From Anaerolineae bacterium (lineage in GTDB: Bacteria; Chloroflexota; Anaerolineae; Aggregatilineales; J027), in assembly GCA_019913005.1 (NCBI GenBank), contig JAIOHL010000252.1:1-64000 (forward strand): DNA of 64,000 nt, read 5' to 3'. Shown piece by piece: positions 57,465 to 64,000 of this stretch (position 1 is the stretch's first letter; each line of letters starts with the position of its first letter). Made by a program: the position numbers and the translations under genes. The notes under the pieces are model-generated. The model did no database searches. It saw nothing but the letters and a program-made list of their open reading frames with translations, and had not been told where the DNA came from.

Positions 57465-57953
57465 TTATTTCCCTGCCCATTCGTACCACTTCATTTCCTT
57501 GACTTTTTCATGCAAGGTCATGAAGCCATGAATCAATTGTTCAGGGCGGGGTGGGCAGCCAGCAACATACACATCTACCGGCACAATTTCATCCACGCCT
57601 TGCACAATCGCATAGTTGTTGAAGACCCCACCGCACGAGGCACAGTCGCCCATCGCCAGCACCCACTTGGGTTCGGGCATTTGGTCATACAGTTGACGCA
57701 GCACGGGGGCCATCTTGCGGCTCACCCGTCCAGCGACAATCATCAAATCCGCTTGGCGTGGGCTGGCACGCATCAGTTCCATCCCGAAGCGCGACGCATC
57801 ATAATAAGGCGCTTGGGTACTCATCATTTCAATGGCGCAACAGGCCAGACCAAACAACATCGGCCACATCGCACGTGTGCGGCCCCAATTCACAGCGTCT
57901 TCCAACTTGGTAGTGACGACGCCTAGATTGCCAAGTTTGCTGCTTACTCCCAT
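57465..57953 (-). CDS. nuoB: NADH-quinone oxidoreductase subunit B
   Basis: 162 aa from the ATG at 57953 ([11 protein letters not shown]), with GGAGGT five bases upstream; an in-frame start at 57974 lies inside nuoA and has no such site. Holds cluster N2: [18 protein letters not shown] and [10 protein letters not shown] give the four Cys. Its start overlaps the nuoA stop by 10 bp. Confidence 0.95.
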   Translation of the reverse strand: MGVSSKLGNLGVVTTKLEDAVNWGRTRAMWPMLFGLACCAIEMMSTQAPYYDASRFGMELMRASPRQADLMIVAGRVSRKMAPVLRQLYDQMPEPKWVLAMGDCASCGGVFNNYAIVQGVDEIVPVDVYVAGCPPRPEQLIHGFMTLHEKVKEMKWYEWAGK

Positions 57954-58300
57954 TCGAGACCTCCAATTAACCATTCATACGCAAAACCGACGGTCAAGAT
58001 GAAGAAAAAGACACCCATCACCAATAAACCATAAAGTCCTAAGTCGCGGAAAATCACTGCCCAAGGCAGGAAAAAGATCACTTCAATATCAAACAAAATG
58101 AACAACATGCCCACACGATAGAACTTGATTGGCACTTTTCGCATCCCGCCGCCGATGGGTCGCATCCCACTTTCATAGACCGCTTGTTTGCGCGGTTCGG
58201 GATGATAGGGTCCAAAGATACGGGAAAGGAAAATAATCAGAATGCCGACGCCAGTCGCCAACAAGAATAGAGGCAGGATGGGAGCGTAATCAGATAACAC
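57944..58300 (-). CDS. nuoA: NADH-quinone oxidoreductase subunit A
   Basis: 118 aa with three membrane helices and the conserved [13 protein letters not shown] loop and [15 protein letters not shown] acidic helix. The start is GTG at 58300, preceded by GGAG. First gene of the operon. Confidence 0.96.
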   Translation of the reverse strand: MLSDYAPILPLFLLATGVGILIIFLSRIFGPYHPEPRKQAVYESGMRPIGGGMRKVPIKFYRVGMLFILFDIEVIFFLPWAVIFRDLGLYGLLVMGVFFFILTVGFAYEWLIGGLEWE

Positions 58301-58355
58301 TGTCGTCTCCGAACATGATTGCGATTGTTCAATTTAGCACAATTGAGTGATGAGA

Positions 58356-58384
58356 AGTTTAACATCCGTATGAATAACTGTCAA
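58356..58384 (-). promoter_or_regulatory. Promoter of the nuo operon
   Basis: On the minus strand TTGACA (58384-58379, perfect -35), a 17-bp spacer and TAAACT (58361-58356). The expected start is about 58349, leaving a leader of about 50 nt before the nuoA GTG. It sits in the 391-bp gap 58301-58691, which also holds the divergent promoter at 58558. Confidence 0.75.
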
Positions 58385-58557
58385 ACTTATTCAAAAAATT
58401 GACTTAACCGGATTTAATCCTCTACCAACCAATTTGCGACGGAAGTTTAACACACCACTCAACATCTAGCCAAACGATTTCTCGTGGCAAAACTACCGGC
58501 CATTTTTTGTAAATGTAATGTGGTGAATTCTTGTTCCATCGCCATAGAACAAATTTG

Positions 58558-58586
58558 TTGACAAGTTTTCGGGTCTTGAATATTAT
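58558..58586 (+). promoter_or_regulatory. Promoter of the Bro-N remnant
   Basis: TTGACA (58558-58563), a 17-bp spacer and TATTAT (58581-58586), close to consensus. The leader of about 100 nt holds an imperfect hairpin (58613-58641) and the perfect palindrome GCTGTAGCTACAGC (58647-58660), a possible operator. Confidence 0.7.
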
Positions 58587-58691
58587 TTAATACGTACAGC
58601 CAATGAAAGAAAGCCCTGACCTTTTGGACCAAGGCCAGAGCTGATGGCTGTAGCTACAGCACTTTATCAACCTATTGAAAGGATACATAAA

Positions 58692-59492
58692 ATGTCTGGT
58701 CTTGAACAGTTTCAAGAATTCGATGGTACCATTCGCAAGGTCATCATTAATGGAGTGATGCACTTTTCTGTTCTTGATGTTTTCAAGAATTATGGTTCCG
58801 GTAGCAAATCTCCCAAACAGGAATGGCAGCGAGCGAAACAACGGCTTGAGTAGCAAGGATTCGATGTGGTCTCGTTTGTGATACCACATCAGTTTCCCTG
58901 ACAAGGCCAGCGCCCAACCCCTGTTGCTAACTTCGATACCTTTCTCCGCATTGCCATGATTGTCACCTTCAAAAATTGGGAAGGTATCCGCGAATATATG
59001 GTGACGGCGACCCGTGAAAAGATTGATGCTATTGCCGATGCCCAACGCGAACGGGAGGAGATTCGTCAGCGATCCAAGCGTATCCGCCTATCCTATGCCG
59101 AAACATTGGTCGAGACACACGAAAAAGGCAAACCTAATTTCCCACGTGCCACCAATGCGGGGTATCGTGGCTTATTTAATATGGTGACGGCACAGTTGGT
59201 TGAATATTTGGGATTGAATGAATCACAGGCGCGGCGGCTGCGTGACCACCTAGGCGATTTGGCGCTGACAGGCATTACTATGTACGAGGCGCTTGCCAAA
59301 CATGACACGCTGGCTTTTGGGGAAGCATTTAATGACAAACAGCAGGCGGATATGACTTATGAGGCGGCCCGTGAAATTTTACAAATCGTCAAGCCGCGTG
59401 CAGATCGCTTAAAAATAGACCTTGTGTCGGGTAAGCCCTTGTTATCACAGGGAGAATATTCCGGTAGTGCGCGAGCCAAGTTAATTGAATAG
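58692..59492 (+). pseudogene. Bro-N (phage antirepressor-like) gene with two in-frame stops
   Basis: One reading frame runs from the ATG at 58692 (after GAAAGGA) to 59492 but is cut by TAG at 58851-58853 and TGA at 58899-58901. Before the stops: IRKVIINGVMHFSVLDVF, then SPKQEWQRAKQRLE, like the Bro-N DNA-binding domain of phage antirepressors. After them, PVANFDTFLRIAM, IREYMVTATREKIDAIAD, RRLRDHLGDLAL and a C-terminal GKPLLSQGEYSGSARAKLIE continue the same family pattern. The downstream half has its own ATG (58956) but no ribosome site. Both stop codons are used as ordinary stops elsewhere in the window, so decay is more likely than recoding. Promoter and terminator are still well kept. Confidence 0.75.
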
Positions 59493-59504
59493 TCGTTTTG
59501 GGTA

Positions 59505-59530
59505 GGGCGAGTCCGAACCTCGCCCTTTTT
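59505..59530 (+). terminator. Terminator of the Bro-N remnant
   Basis: GGGCGAG (59505-59511) and CTCGCCC (59519-59525), a perfect 7-bp stem with a 7-nt loop, then TTTTT. The convergent secreted-protein gene ends 18 bp beyond. Confidence 0.9.
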
Positions 59531-59547
59531 ATATTTTCCTGCGCCAA

Positions 59548-60363
59548 TCAAGGGGTGGCGTAAAAAGTGTATCCGTAGGTATGTGCGGTTGGAATCCCCT
59601 CAAAAATGACCACATGCACCTTGCCATCTCCTAGCGGCCCGACATTGACTTGATATTCGCCTGTGGTGAGTTTGTATATGCTGATGTTTTCTACACGGGC
59701 AATCAAAACATTTTCGGATGGAAATTCGGGCAGTGCCGTCAATTCCGCTTTCGTTATATAAAGGGCAGGTTGCCAAATCGCATTTTCATTCAGCGCCCAT
59801 ATCTCAATAAATAGGTTGCCATCACGCACTGCTCCAAAGGTGGGGGTATAGATGACAACCGGCATCGTCGCTACCCGCCATAATCCCGCCGCTTCCTCTG
59901 TAGCAAATGGATTGTTTGGGGTTATGGGAGGCGTTGCGATGTTAATCCCAACCGTCAGCGTATAACTCATGGTGTTGCCAGATGGAGTAGGGCTGTGAGC
60001 GCATCCAATCCGCACGATAATTGGCAGATTGCCTGTTGCTGTCGCTTGGGCGGTGTAGTGGGTGGTGCCTGAAAATAAAAATCCTGAGTAGGGGATAGGA
60101 TAAGTTGTGCCGTCAATTTCAATCTCAAGCAGCGTAATCCCACACCCAATCGTGCCTGCATAATCGAGGGTGACATCCAAAAGATCACCTGCCTCAACCA
60201 GAATAGGATAGGTTTGAGAAGACGGCCCGCTTGGGCTTGGACCACTTGATACTGAGCCGGTAAAAACGTGGGTAGTGGGTGGGGTGCCATACACTGACCC
60301 TAGCTCAAGTCCAAACGTATACAATAGAGCCGCAATGAGCAATAAACGCCGAATGTGTCTCAT
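59548..60363 (-). CDS. Secreted hypothetical protein
   Basis: 271 aa with a signal peptide (MRHIRRLLLIAALLYTFGLE). The first part of the mature protein (about 30-140) is a Ser/Pro/Gly-rich beta region resembling a pre-peptidase-like or carbohydrate-binding sandwich (VEAGDLLDVTLDYAG). The second half is another beta domain with Tyr/Val strands (YKLTTGEYQVNVGPLGDGKVHVV). Family not recognised. Probably released or loosely surface-bound. Confidence 0.72.
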   Translation of the reverse strand: MRHIRRLLLIAALLYTFGLELGSVYGTPPTTHVFTGSVSSGPSPSGPSSQTYPILVEAGDLLDVTLDYAGTIGCGITLLEIEIDGTTYPIPYSGFLFSGTTHYTAQATATGNLPIIVRIGCAHSPTPSGNTMSYTLTVGINIATPPITPNNPFATEEAAGLWRVATMPVVIYTPTFGAVRDGNLFIEIWALNENAIWQPALYITKAELTALPEFPSENVLIARVENISIYKLTTGEYQVNVGPLGDGKVHVVIFEGIPTAHTYGYTFYATP

Positions 60364-60694
60364 CGGAATACTCCTTTACATTTTAGGGCAGTTTGGAGCG
60401 GGGCGGCAAAGGAGGAGGCTAACGGGGACGACCATACAATGAAGGCTGCGGTGGAGTAGCACCTCATAGAAATAATCTCCTAAACTACGGATTGATTTTA
60501 TGCCTCAATTAGTATGTGGGCAGTGAGTTTTAGCATGATTTCTGCGTGCTAAAGATGGTGGCTTGTCGAAGGTGGCTTACTTGAATTTAGCTCATTCGTG
60601 CCATGATGCTCAACCATAAAAACGCAACAACTGTTACAGGTTTATGGTTGAGCAGTATATTTGATCTTGATGCTTGGCGAAGGATCAGCGGAGA
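60364..60694. other. Gene-free stretch between secreted protein and PucR regulator genes
   Basis: 331 bp without a supported gene. It contains the inverted repeat TTTAGCA (60529-60535) / TGCTAAA (60547-60553) and a longer perfect one at 60607-60654. I see no tRNA or clear promoter. Confidence 0.6.
60607..60654. repeat. Perfect 14-bp inverted repeat
   Basis: TGCTCAACCATAAA (60607-60620) and its exact complement TTTATGGTTGAGCA (60641-60654), separated by 20 bp. No T-run on either side, so it is not a standard terminator. It lies 40 bp behind the PucR-type gene. Confidence 0.75.
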
Positions 60695-62404
60695 TTATTC
60701 CTGCAAATTAAGGGCTTCGAGCAGTTGATAGGCTTTGATGGCGAGATGCAAATTTAACTGCACGTCGGCATCGTCCATATCGAGTTGGGTGATTTCAGCA
60801 ATGCGGTTTAGCCGATAGACCAATGTATTGCGATGCACATTTAACTGCTTGGCTGTCGCTGCCATGTTGCCGTTATTGCCGAAATAGACCGACATGGTGA
60901 GCAGCAAGTCGCTATGATTTTGGGCGTCATACGACAAAATATCAGACAACCAGTCTTGGCAGAAACCCTGCAAATGGCGATGGTCTTGCACATTCAGTAG
61001 CAGCTTGCTTAGACTTAAATCGCCAAAAAAGCTGGAACGTGTCCCATCCCAAATTTGCTCAGTCAAGGTTAGGGCGCGTTCGGCCTCATCAAATGAACGG
61101 CGGATTTCGGTCAGGCCCAAGCCGGGTCTTCCTACGCCGCACACGACATTCCCCCCCAACGTTTCCGACATTTTTTCGCAGATGCTCTTGGCATACTGTT
61201 TCATACGTCCAGTGTGTTGGGCACGTTCCAATGGCAGAAACAAAATCGTGCGGTCCGCGTGTTGACCCACAATAGCAGAAATGCGGCGCATACTGACTTC
61301 ATGTTTGACATGCTCGGTCAATTGTTCGGGCCGAATCGGTTTTGGCGGACGTTTGGGATTGCGCCCCGGTGTCCAACGCATGACCACAATCACATAAACC
61401 TGCTCGGCACTGTAACCCGTTTGTTCGGCACGGGCCAGAATCATATGGTCATCACTAGAATAGCCTTCTAGCCACGATGAAATCCAGTCGCTGCGCGAAC
61501 GTTTTTCGGTGGCTTCATTCGCCCGCAGTTTGGACAGCAGCAATCCGCACACAATCGCTCCGCGATTCAGGGCGATATGGGTAAATTCATCTGGCTCGGT
61601 GCGGGTCTTAAGCGCCGTCAGGTAGCCAATGACTTCATTATCGGCGTGGAGGGCGATGCTCAGGCTCTGGGCACTTTCCAAAATGGAGCTATCCATGCGC
61701 GTGGGGCGGGAATTATCGGCAAAATGGGCCACCAATCCGCTGTCTTGCAGCATCATATAGTGTTGATGCCATTGCAGTAATTTTTCCAACTCTCCATCGG
61801 GTAGGCCATAAACCAAGCGCAGCCGTCGGGCGTCGTGTAGGAACACCGGGAGGCGGGTGATGTTGGCAAGGGTTTTGACCACCTGCGGTAGGCCATGATT
61901 GCTGGTCACATGCCGCGTCAATTCCTGTTGGAGTTCTTGGTCGCGCTGTTCGAGGATGCTCTGGCGTTCCATCAAGAAACGAATAATGCCGCGTTCGACC
62001 TTTTCCGCTGAGGCGTCTTCTGGCAGATAAATGACAGCCATCTGATAACGGGCAGCGGCTTCAAATGCGAGGACACTGACAACCCCTTGAATACACAAGA
62101 CCCGCACCCGCGTTTCGGCAAGTTTGCTGATAATCCATGTCATATCGCGGTCGGCATCTTTACGATTTTCAGATGTTCCGAGGGGGACGATGATAAATTC
62201 ACCCTCGGCGGCGTTATTCAGGGAGGCTGGTTCGGGGGCGACCAATCGTGCCCAGTTGACCCGCGCTTCATCACTGCCACTGACCAGAAACGCCCCATTT
62301 GGCAAGATATTCTGGTCAAATAAAATTCGCAGCGGAACCGAAGGCATGGGCAATTTCATCGCCCGAAATCTAGAGGTAAGGGCTGAGTTACTAATCAATG
62401 ACAT
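60695..62404 (-). CDS. PucR/CdaR-family transcriptional regulator
   Basis: About 569 aa from the ATG at 62404 (MSLISNSALTS); a TTG 20 codons upstream or MKLPMP at 62359 are alternatives. The N-terminal 200 residues are a purine-catabolism-type sensor-like region, with a central GGDEF-like domain (about 295-440). The C-terminal helix-turn-helix reads SVYFGNNGNMAATAKQLNVHRNTLVYRLNRI, the PucR C-terminal HTH. Such regulators respond to purine, amino-acid or sugar-acid metabolites. The effector cannot be told from sequence. It is downstream of the M29 aminopeptidase gene on the same strand, with a gap of about 170 bp. Confidence 0.87.
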   Translation of the reverse strand: MSLISNSALTSRFRAMKLPMPSVPLRILFDQNILPNGAFLVSGSDEARVNWARLVAPEPASLNNAAEGEFIIVPLGTSENRKDADRDMTWIISKLAETRVRVLCIQGVVSVLAFEAAARYQMAVIYLPEDASAEKVERGIIRFLMERQSILEQRDQELQQELTRHVTSNHGLPQVVKTLANITRLPVFLHDARRLRLVYGLPDGELEKLLQWHQHYMMLQDSGLVAHFADNSRPTRMDSSILESAQSLSIALHADNEVIGYLTALKTRTEPDEFTHIALNRGAIVCGLLLSKLRANEATEKRSRSDWISSWLEGYSSDDHMILARAEQTGYSAEQVYVIVVMRWTPGRNPKRPPKPIRPEQLTEHVKHEVSMRRISAIVGQHADRTILFLPLERAQHTGRMKQYAKSICEKMSETLGGNVVCGVGRPGLGLTEIRRSFDEAERALTLTEQIWDGTRSSFFGDLSLSKLLLNVQDHRHLQGFCQDWLSDILSYDAQNHSDLLLTMSVYFGNNGNMAATAKQLNVHRNTLVYRLNRIAEITQLDMDDADVQLNLHLAIKAYQLLEALNLQE

Positions 62405-62572
62405 GCCTGCTTTGCCTTTGCTTGGACATCCCAAAAGCGTAGCGTAAGACTTGTGAAATTGCAAACAAAGTTTCTACAAAACACCCAGTACAACCAATCG
62501 CGCCGACTTCATACCAACAGGGTATAAATTTGCTGTGTTGTAGGGTATATCAGAACTGCTGAAATTTAAATG

Positions 62573-63679
62573 CTAGACTTGGAATTGTCCATCTTTATAA
62601 AACAATTCGCCATCCACCAAAATTTCGCTCTCGTGGTGCATATCACAAATAAAATCCCAATGGATGCTAGACCGATTGAGGCTGCCGCTTTCGGGATAGC
62701 CTGCACCAACAGCCATATGCAGCGTCCCACCGATTTTTTCGTCAAAGAGGATGCTCTTGGTAAAGCGTTGAATGCTATAGTTCGTACCGATGGCAAATTC
62801 TCCCAAATAGCGTGACCCTTCGTCACTATCTAGCTGACTAATCAGATAATCCTCATTTTTCTTGGCAGTGGCCTTTACAACCTTGCCATTTTCAAAATAG
62901 AATTCCACGCCTTCAACTTCGCGCCCATTTTTTACGGCGGGATAGCTGAATTTCACCCAACCATTGACCGAATTTTCGACTGGGCCAGTAAAAATTTCGC
63001 CGTCGGGCATGTTGGCGTCACCGTGACAATTGATGAACGTACGCCCATCAATCGAAACGGTCAGATCAATATTCGGCCCGCGTGCCACCATTTGTTTTTT
63101 GCCGCGCAGCCAATCCACCAAACGGGCTTGATTAGCGCGTAATTCTGACCAGCATTGAATAGGGTCGGGTTGGTCGGCAAAGGTCGCCATATAAACAAAA
63201 TCCTCATAGTCGCCGAGACTCATATCGGCGTCTTGGGCATAGGCGGGGCATGGATATTGCGTGACTGTCCACCGCAAACTGCCCTCGGCACTGCGCTGCA
63301 TATAGGTCTGCATCAATTCGCGGCGGGAATTTTGGCGGATGCGCTGCTTGGAAGGGTCAACTCCGGTCAGACCGCGTGTATTGCCGCTGGCCCGTACCGC
63401 GATCATGGCATCAATTTGTTCCATCATGGCTTTTTCAATGGGCGCAATCCATTGCAGTTGATCTTCGTTGGCTTCACGCAGGATAATTTCTTGAATATCA
63501 TCGCTGCCCAAAAACACGGTTGGGTTGCCACCTGCCCGCAATACCTGTTCCACGACGGCATTCACCAGCGGTAAGCCGTTCACATCCCCATTGATCAGAA
63601 CCCAATTGCCGGGTTGTACACCAATCGAGTAATTTACCAAAATATCCGCCAATTTTTGGGTGCGGGGGTCTGCCATCAT
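62573..63679 (-). CDS. M29 family aminopeptidase
   Basis: 368 aa cytoplasmic metallo-exopeptidase (AmpS/PepS/aminopeptidase T type) that removes N-terminal residues. Metal-site residues of the family are in place: the Glu of MPDGEIFTGP, the Glu of GEFAIGTN, His in LHMAVG, and the HWDFICDM His/Asp near the C-terminus. The RGLTGVDPSKQRI stretch is typical. Full length. The start may be the first or second Met. Confidence 0.92.
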   Translation of the reverse strand: MMADPRTQKLADILVNYSIGVQPGNWVLINGDVNGLPLVNAVVEQVLRAGGNPTVFLGSDDIQEIILREANEDQLQWIAPIEKAMMEQIDAMIAVRASGNTRGLTGVDPSKQRIRQNSRRELMQTYMQRSAEGSLRWTVTQYPCPAYAQDADMSLGDYEDFVYMATFADQPDPIQCWSELRANQARLVDWLRGKKQMVARGPNIDLTVSIDGRTFINCHGDANMPDGEIFTGPVENSVNGWVKFSYPAVKNGREVEGVEFYFENGKVVKATAKKNEDYLISQLDSDEGSRYLGEFAIGTNYSIQRFTKSILFDEKIGGTLHMAVGAGYPESGSLNRSSIHWDFICDMHHESEILVDGELFYKDGQFQV

Positions 63680-63776
63680 CTACTCCTAAGTATGAAAGTG
63701 TAATAGACCTCTCTGAATATACTCGCCTCCGCCTTAGTCTACAATAGATTTTTGTAGATTTTGGGTGCTGCTCGGC

Positions 63777-63782
63777 TATACT
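63777..63782 (+). promoter_or_regulatory. -10 box for the gene at the right edge
   Basis: TATACT, 44 bp before the ATG at 63826. A -35 is unclear. An inverted repeat CTACAA/TTGTAG lies about 20 bp upstream. Confidence 0.4.
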
Positions 63783-63825
63783 TTGATGGGATGAGGACAT
63801 CTGTTTGCCGAGAGGATTGCCACCC

Positions 63826-64000
63826 ATGTTGACCCCCAAACGTTATCGAATTTGGGCTGGAATAGGCTTTTTGGTACTTTCGATCATGGGCGGTCTCTCT
63901 TTGCCAGCGCGGGCAATTCAGGTTCCACCCACCTATACGCCCTATCCAACCTATACCCTTTATCCCACCTACACCCCCTACCCGACCTATACACCCTTTC
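63826..64000 (+). CDS. Partial secreted protein with Y-P-T-Y-T repeats (5' end only)
   Basis: 58 codons are visible before the window ends, with no stop. The basic start MLTPKRYRIWAG and a hydrophobic core (IGFLVLSIMGGLSL) with an ARA cleavage site make a signal peptide. The mature start is a tandem repeat of about 8 residues (YPTYTPY/L), visible as a 24-bp DNA repeat of the form CCTATCCAACCTATACC. Such Tyr/Pro/Thr-rich strings are extended linkers in surface proteins of this group. What follows is outside the window. Confidence 0.75.
   Translation, partial: MLTPKRYRIWAGIGFLVLSIMGGLSLPARAIQVPPTYTPYPTYTLYPTYTPYPTYTPF

Noticed and set aside
1-64000. tRNA, rRNA, CRISPR array or insertion sequence
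   Set aside because: By eye I found no T-loop/anticodon pattern, rRNA core sequence, regular direct-repeat array or transposase motif. A tRNAscan or CRISPR search would be decisive.

Overview
The window looks like a chromosomal segment of a Chloroflexota bacterium, probably Anaerolineae or a close relative. This is inferred from protein style and is not a database result. The clues are many membrane-anchored proteins with long Thr/Pro-rich linkers outside the membrane, tandem LysM-M23 hydrolases, DUF4013 and DUF6391 proteins, a ClpC-like unfoldase beside Ser/Thr kinases, and a complete 14-gene nuo operon. Moderate GC and dense gene packing fit one resident chromosome. I saw no rRNA, tRNA, CRISPR array or insertion sequence. 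The nearest thing to a mobile remnant is a broken Bro-N (phage antirepressor-like) gene at 58.7-59.5 kb.

Layout. 0-7 kb holds cell-envelope genes: two LysM-M23 endopeptidases, a class A penicillin-binding protein, a lipoprotein, and a TrpC-fold protein that has lost most of its catalytic residues. 7.1-10 kb is regulatory: a promoter followed by a multi-hairpin RNA candidate upstream of a bifunctional-nuclease gene, then a gene-free stretch of about 630 bp. That stretch carries twelve exact TTATCAACA boxes, many in 11-bp phase, with an AT-rich tract and TAG triplets, and is a candidate replication origin. 10-18 kb contains a cyclic-nucleotide sensor, Hsp20, Lon, a receiver protein, a PHP-AlbA-type fusion and a membrane glycosyltransferase. 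18-26 kb is metabolic and hydrolytic: threonine dehydratase, a beta-propeller protein, M20 and M16 peptidases and cyclophilin.

26-38 kb is a signalling block. An AAA ATPase with an exported tail is followed by a tight operon of ClpC-like unfoldase, Ser/Thr kinase with about 22 TPRs, and FHA protein. A membrane glycosyltransferase-like protein and a second transmembrane Ser/Thr kinase follow. xseA and a DUF433/DUF5615 toxin-antitoxin-like pair come next.

40.5-58.4 kb is the proton-pumping NADH:quinone oxidoreductase (complex I) operon, read on the minus strand from a good promoter at 58379-58356: nuoA-B-C-D-E, GNAT, membrane protein, nuoF, small TPR-like gene, nuoG-H-I-J-K-L-M-N. Three subunits are unusual. 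NuoJ carries an inserted DUF4397-like domain of about 240 residues in the loop predicted to face outside. NuoL has a very His-rich loop. NuoH has a C-terminal extension. Hairpins at the nuoD/E, nuoI/J and nuoM/N junctions could tune the operon internally.

58.6-64 kb contains the broken Bro-N gene, a secreted protein, a PucR/CdaR-type regulator, an M29 aminopeptidase, and the start of a secreted protein with Y-P-T-Y-T repeats cut by the window end.
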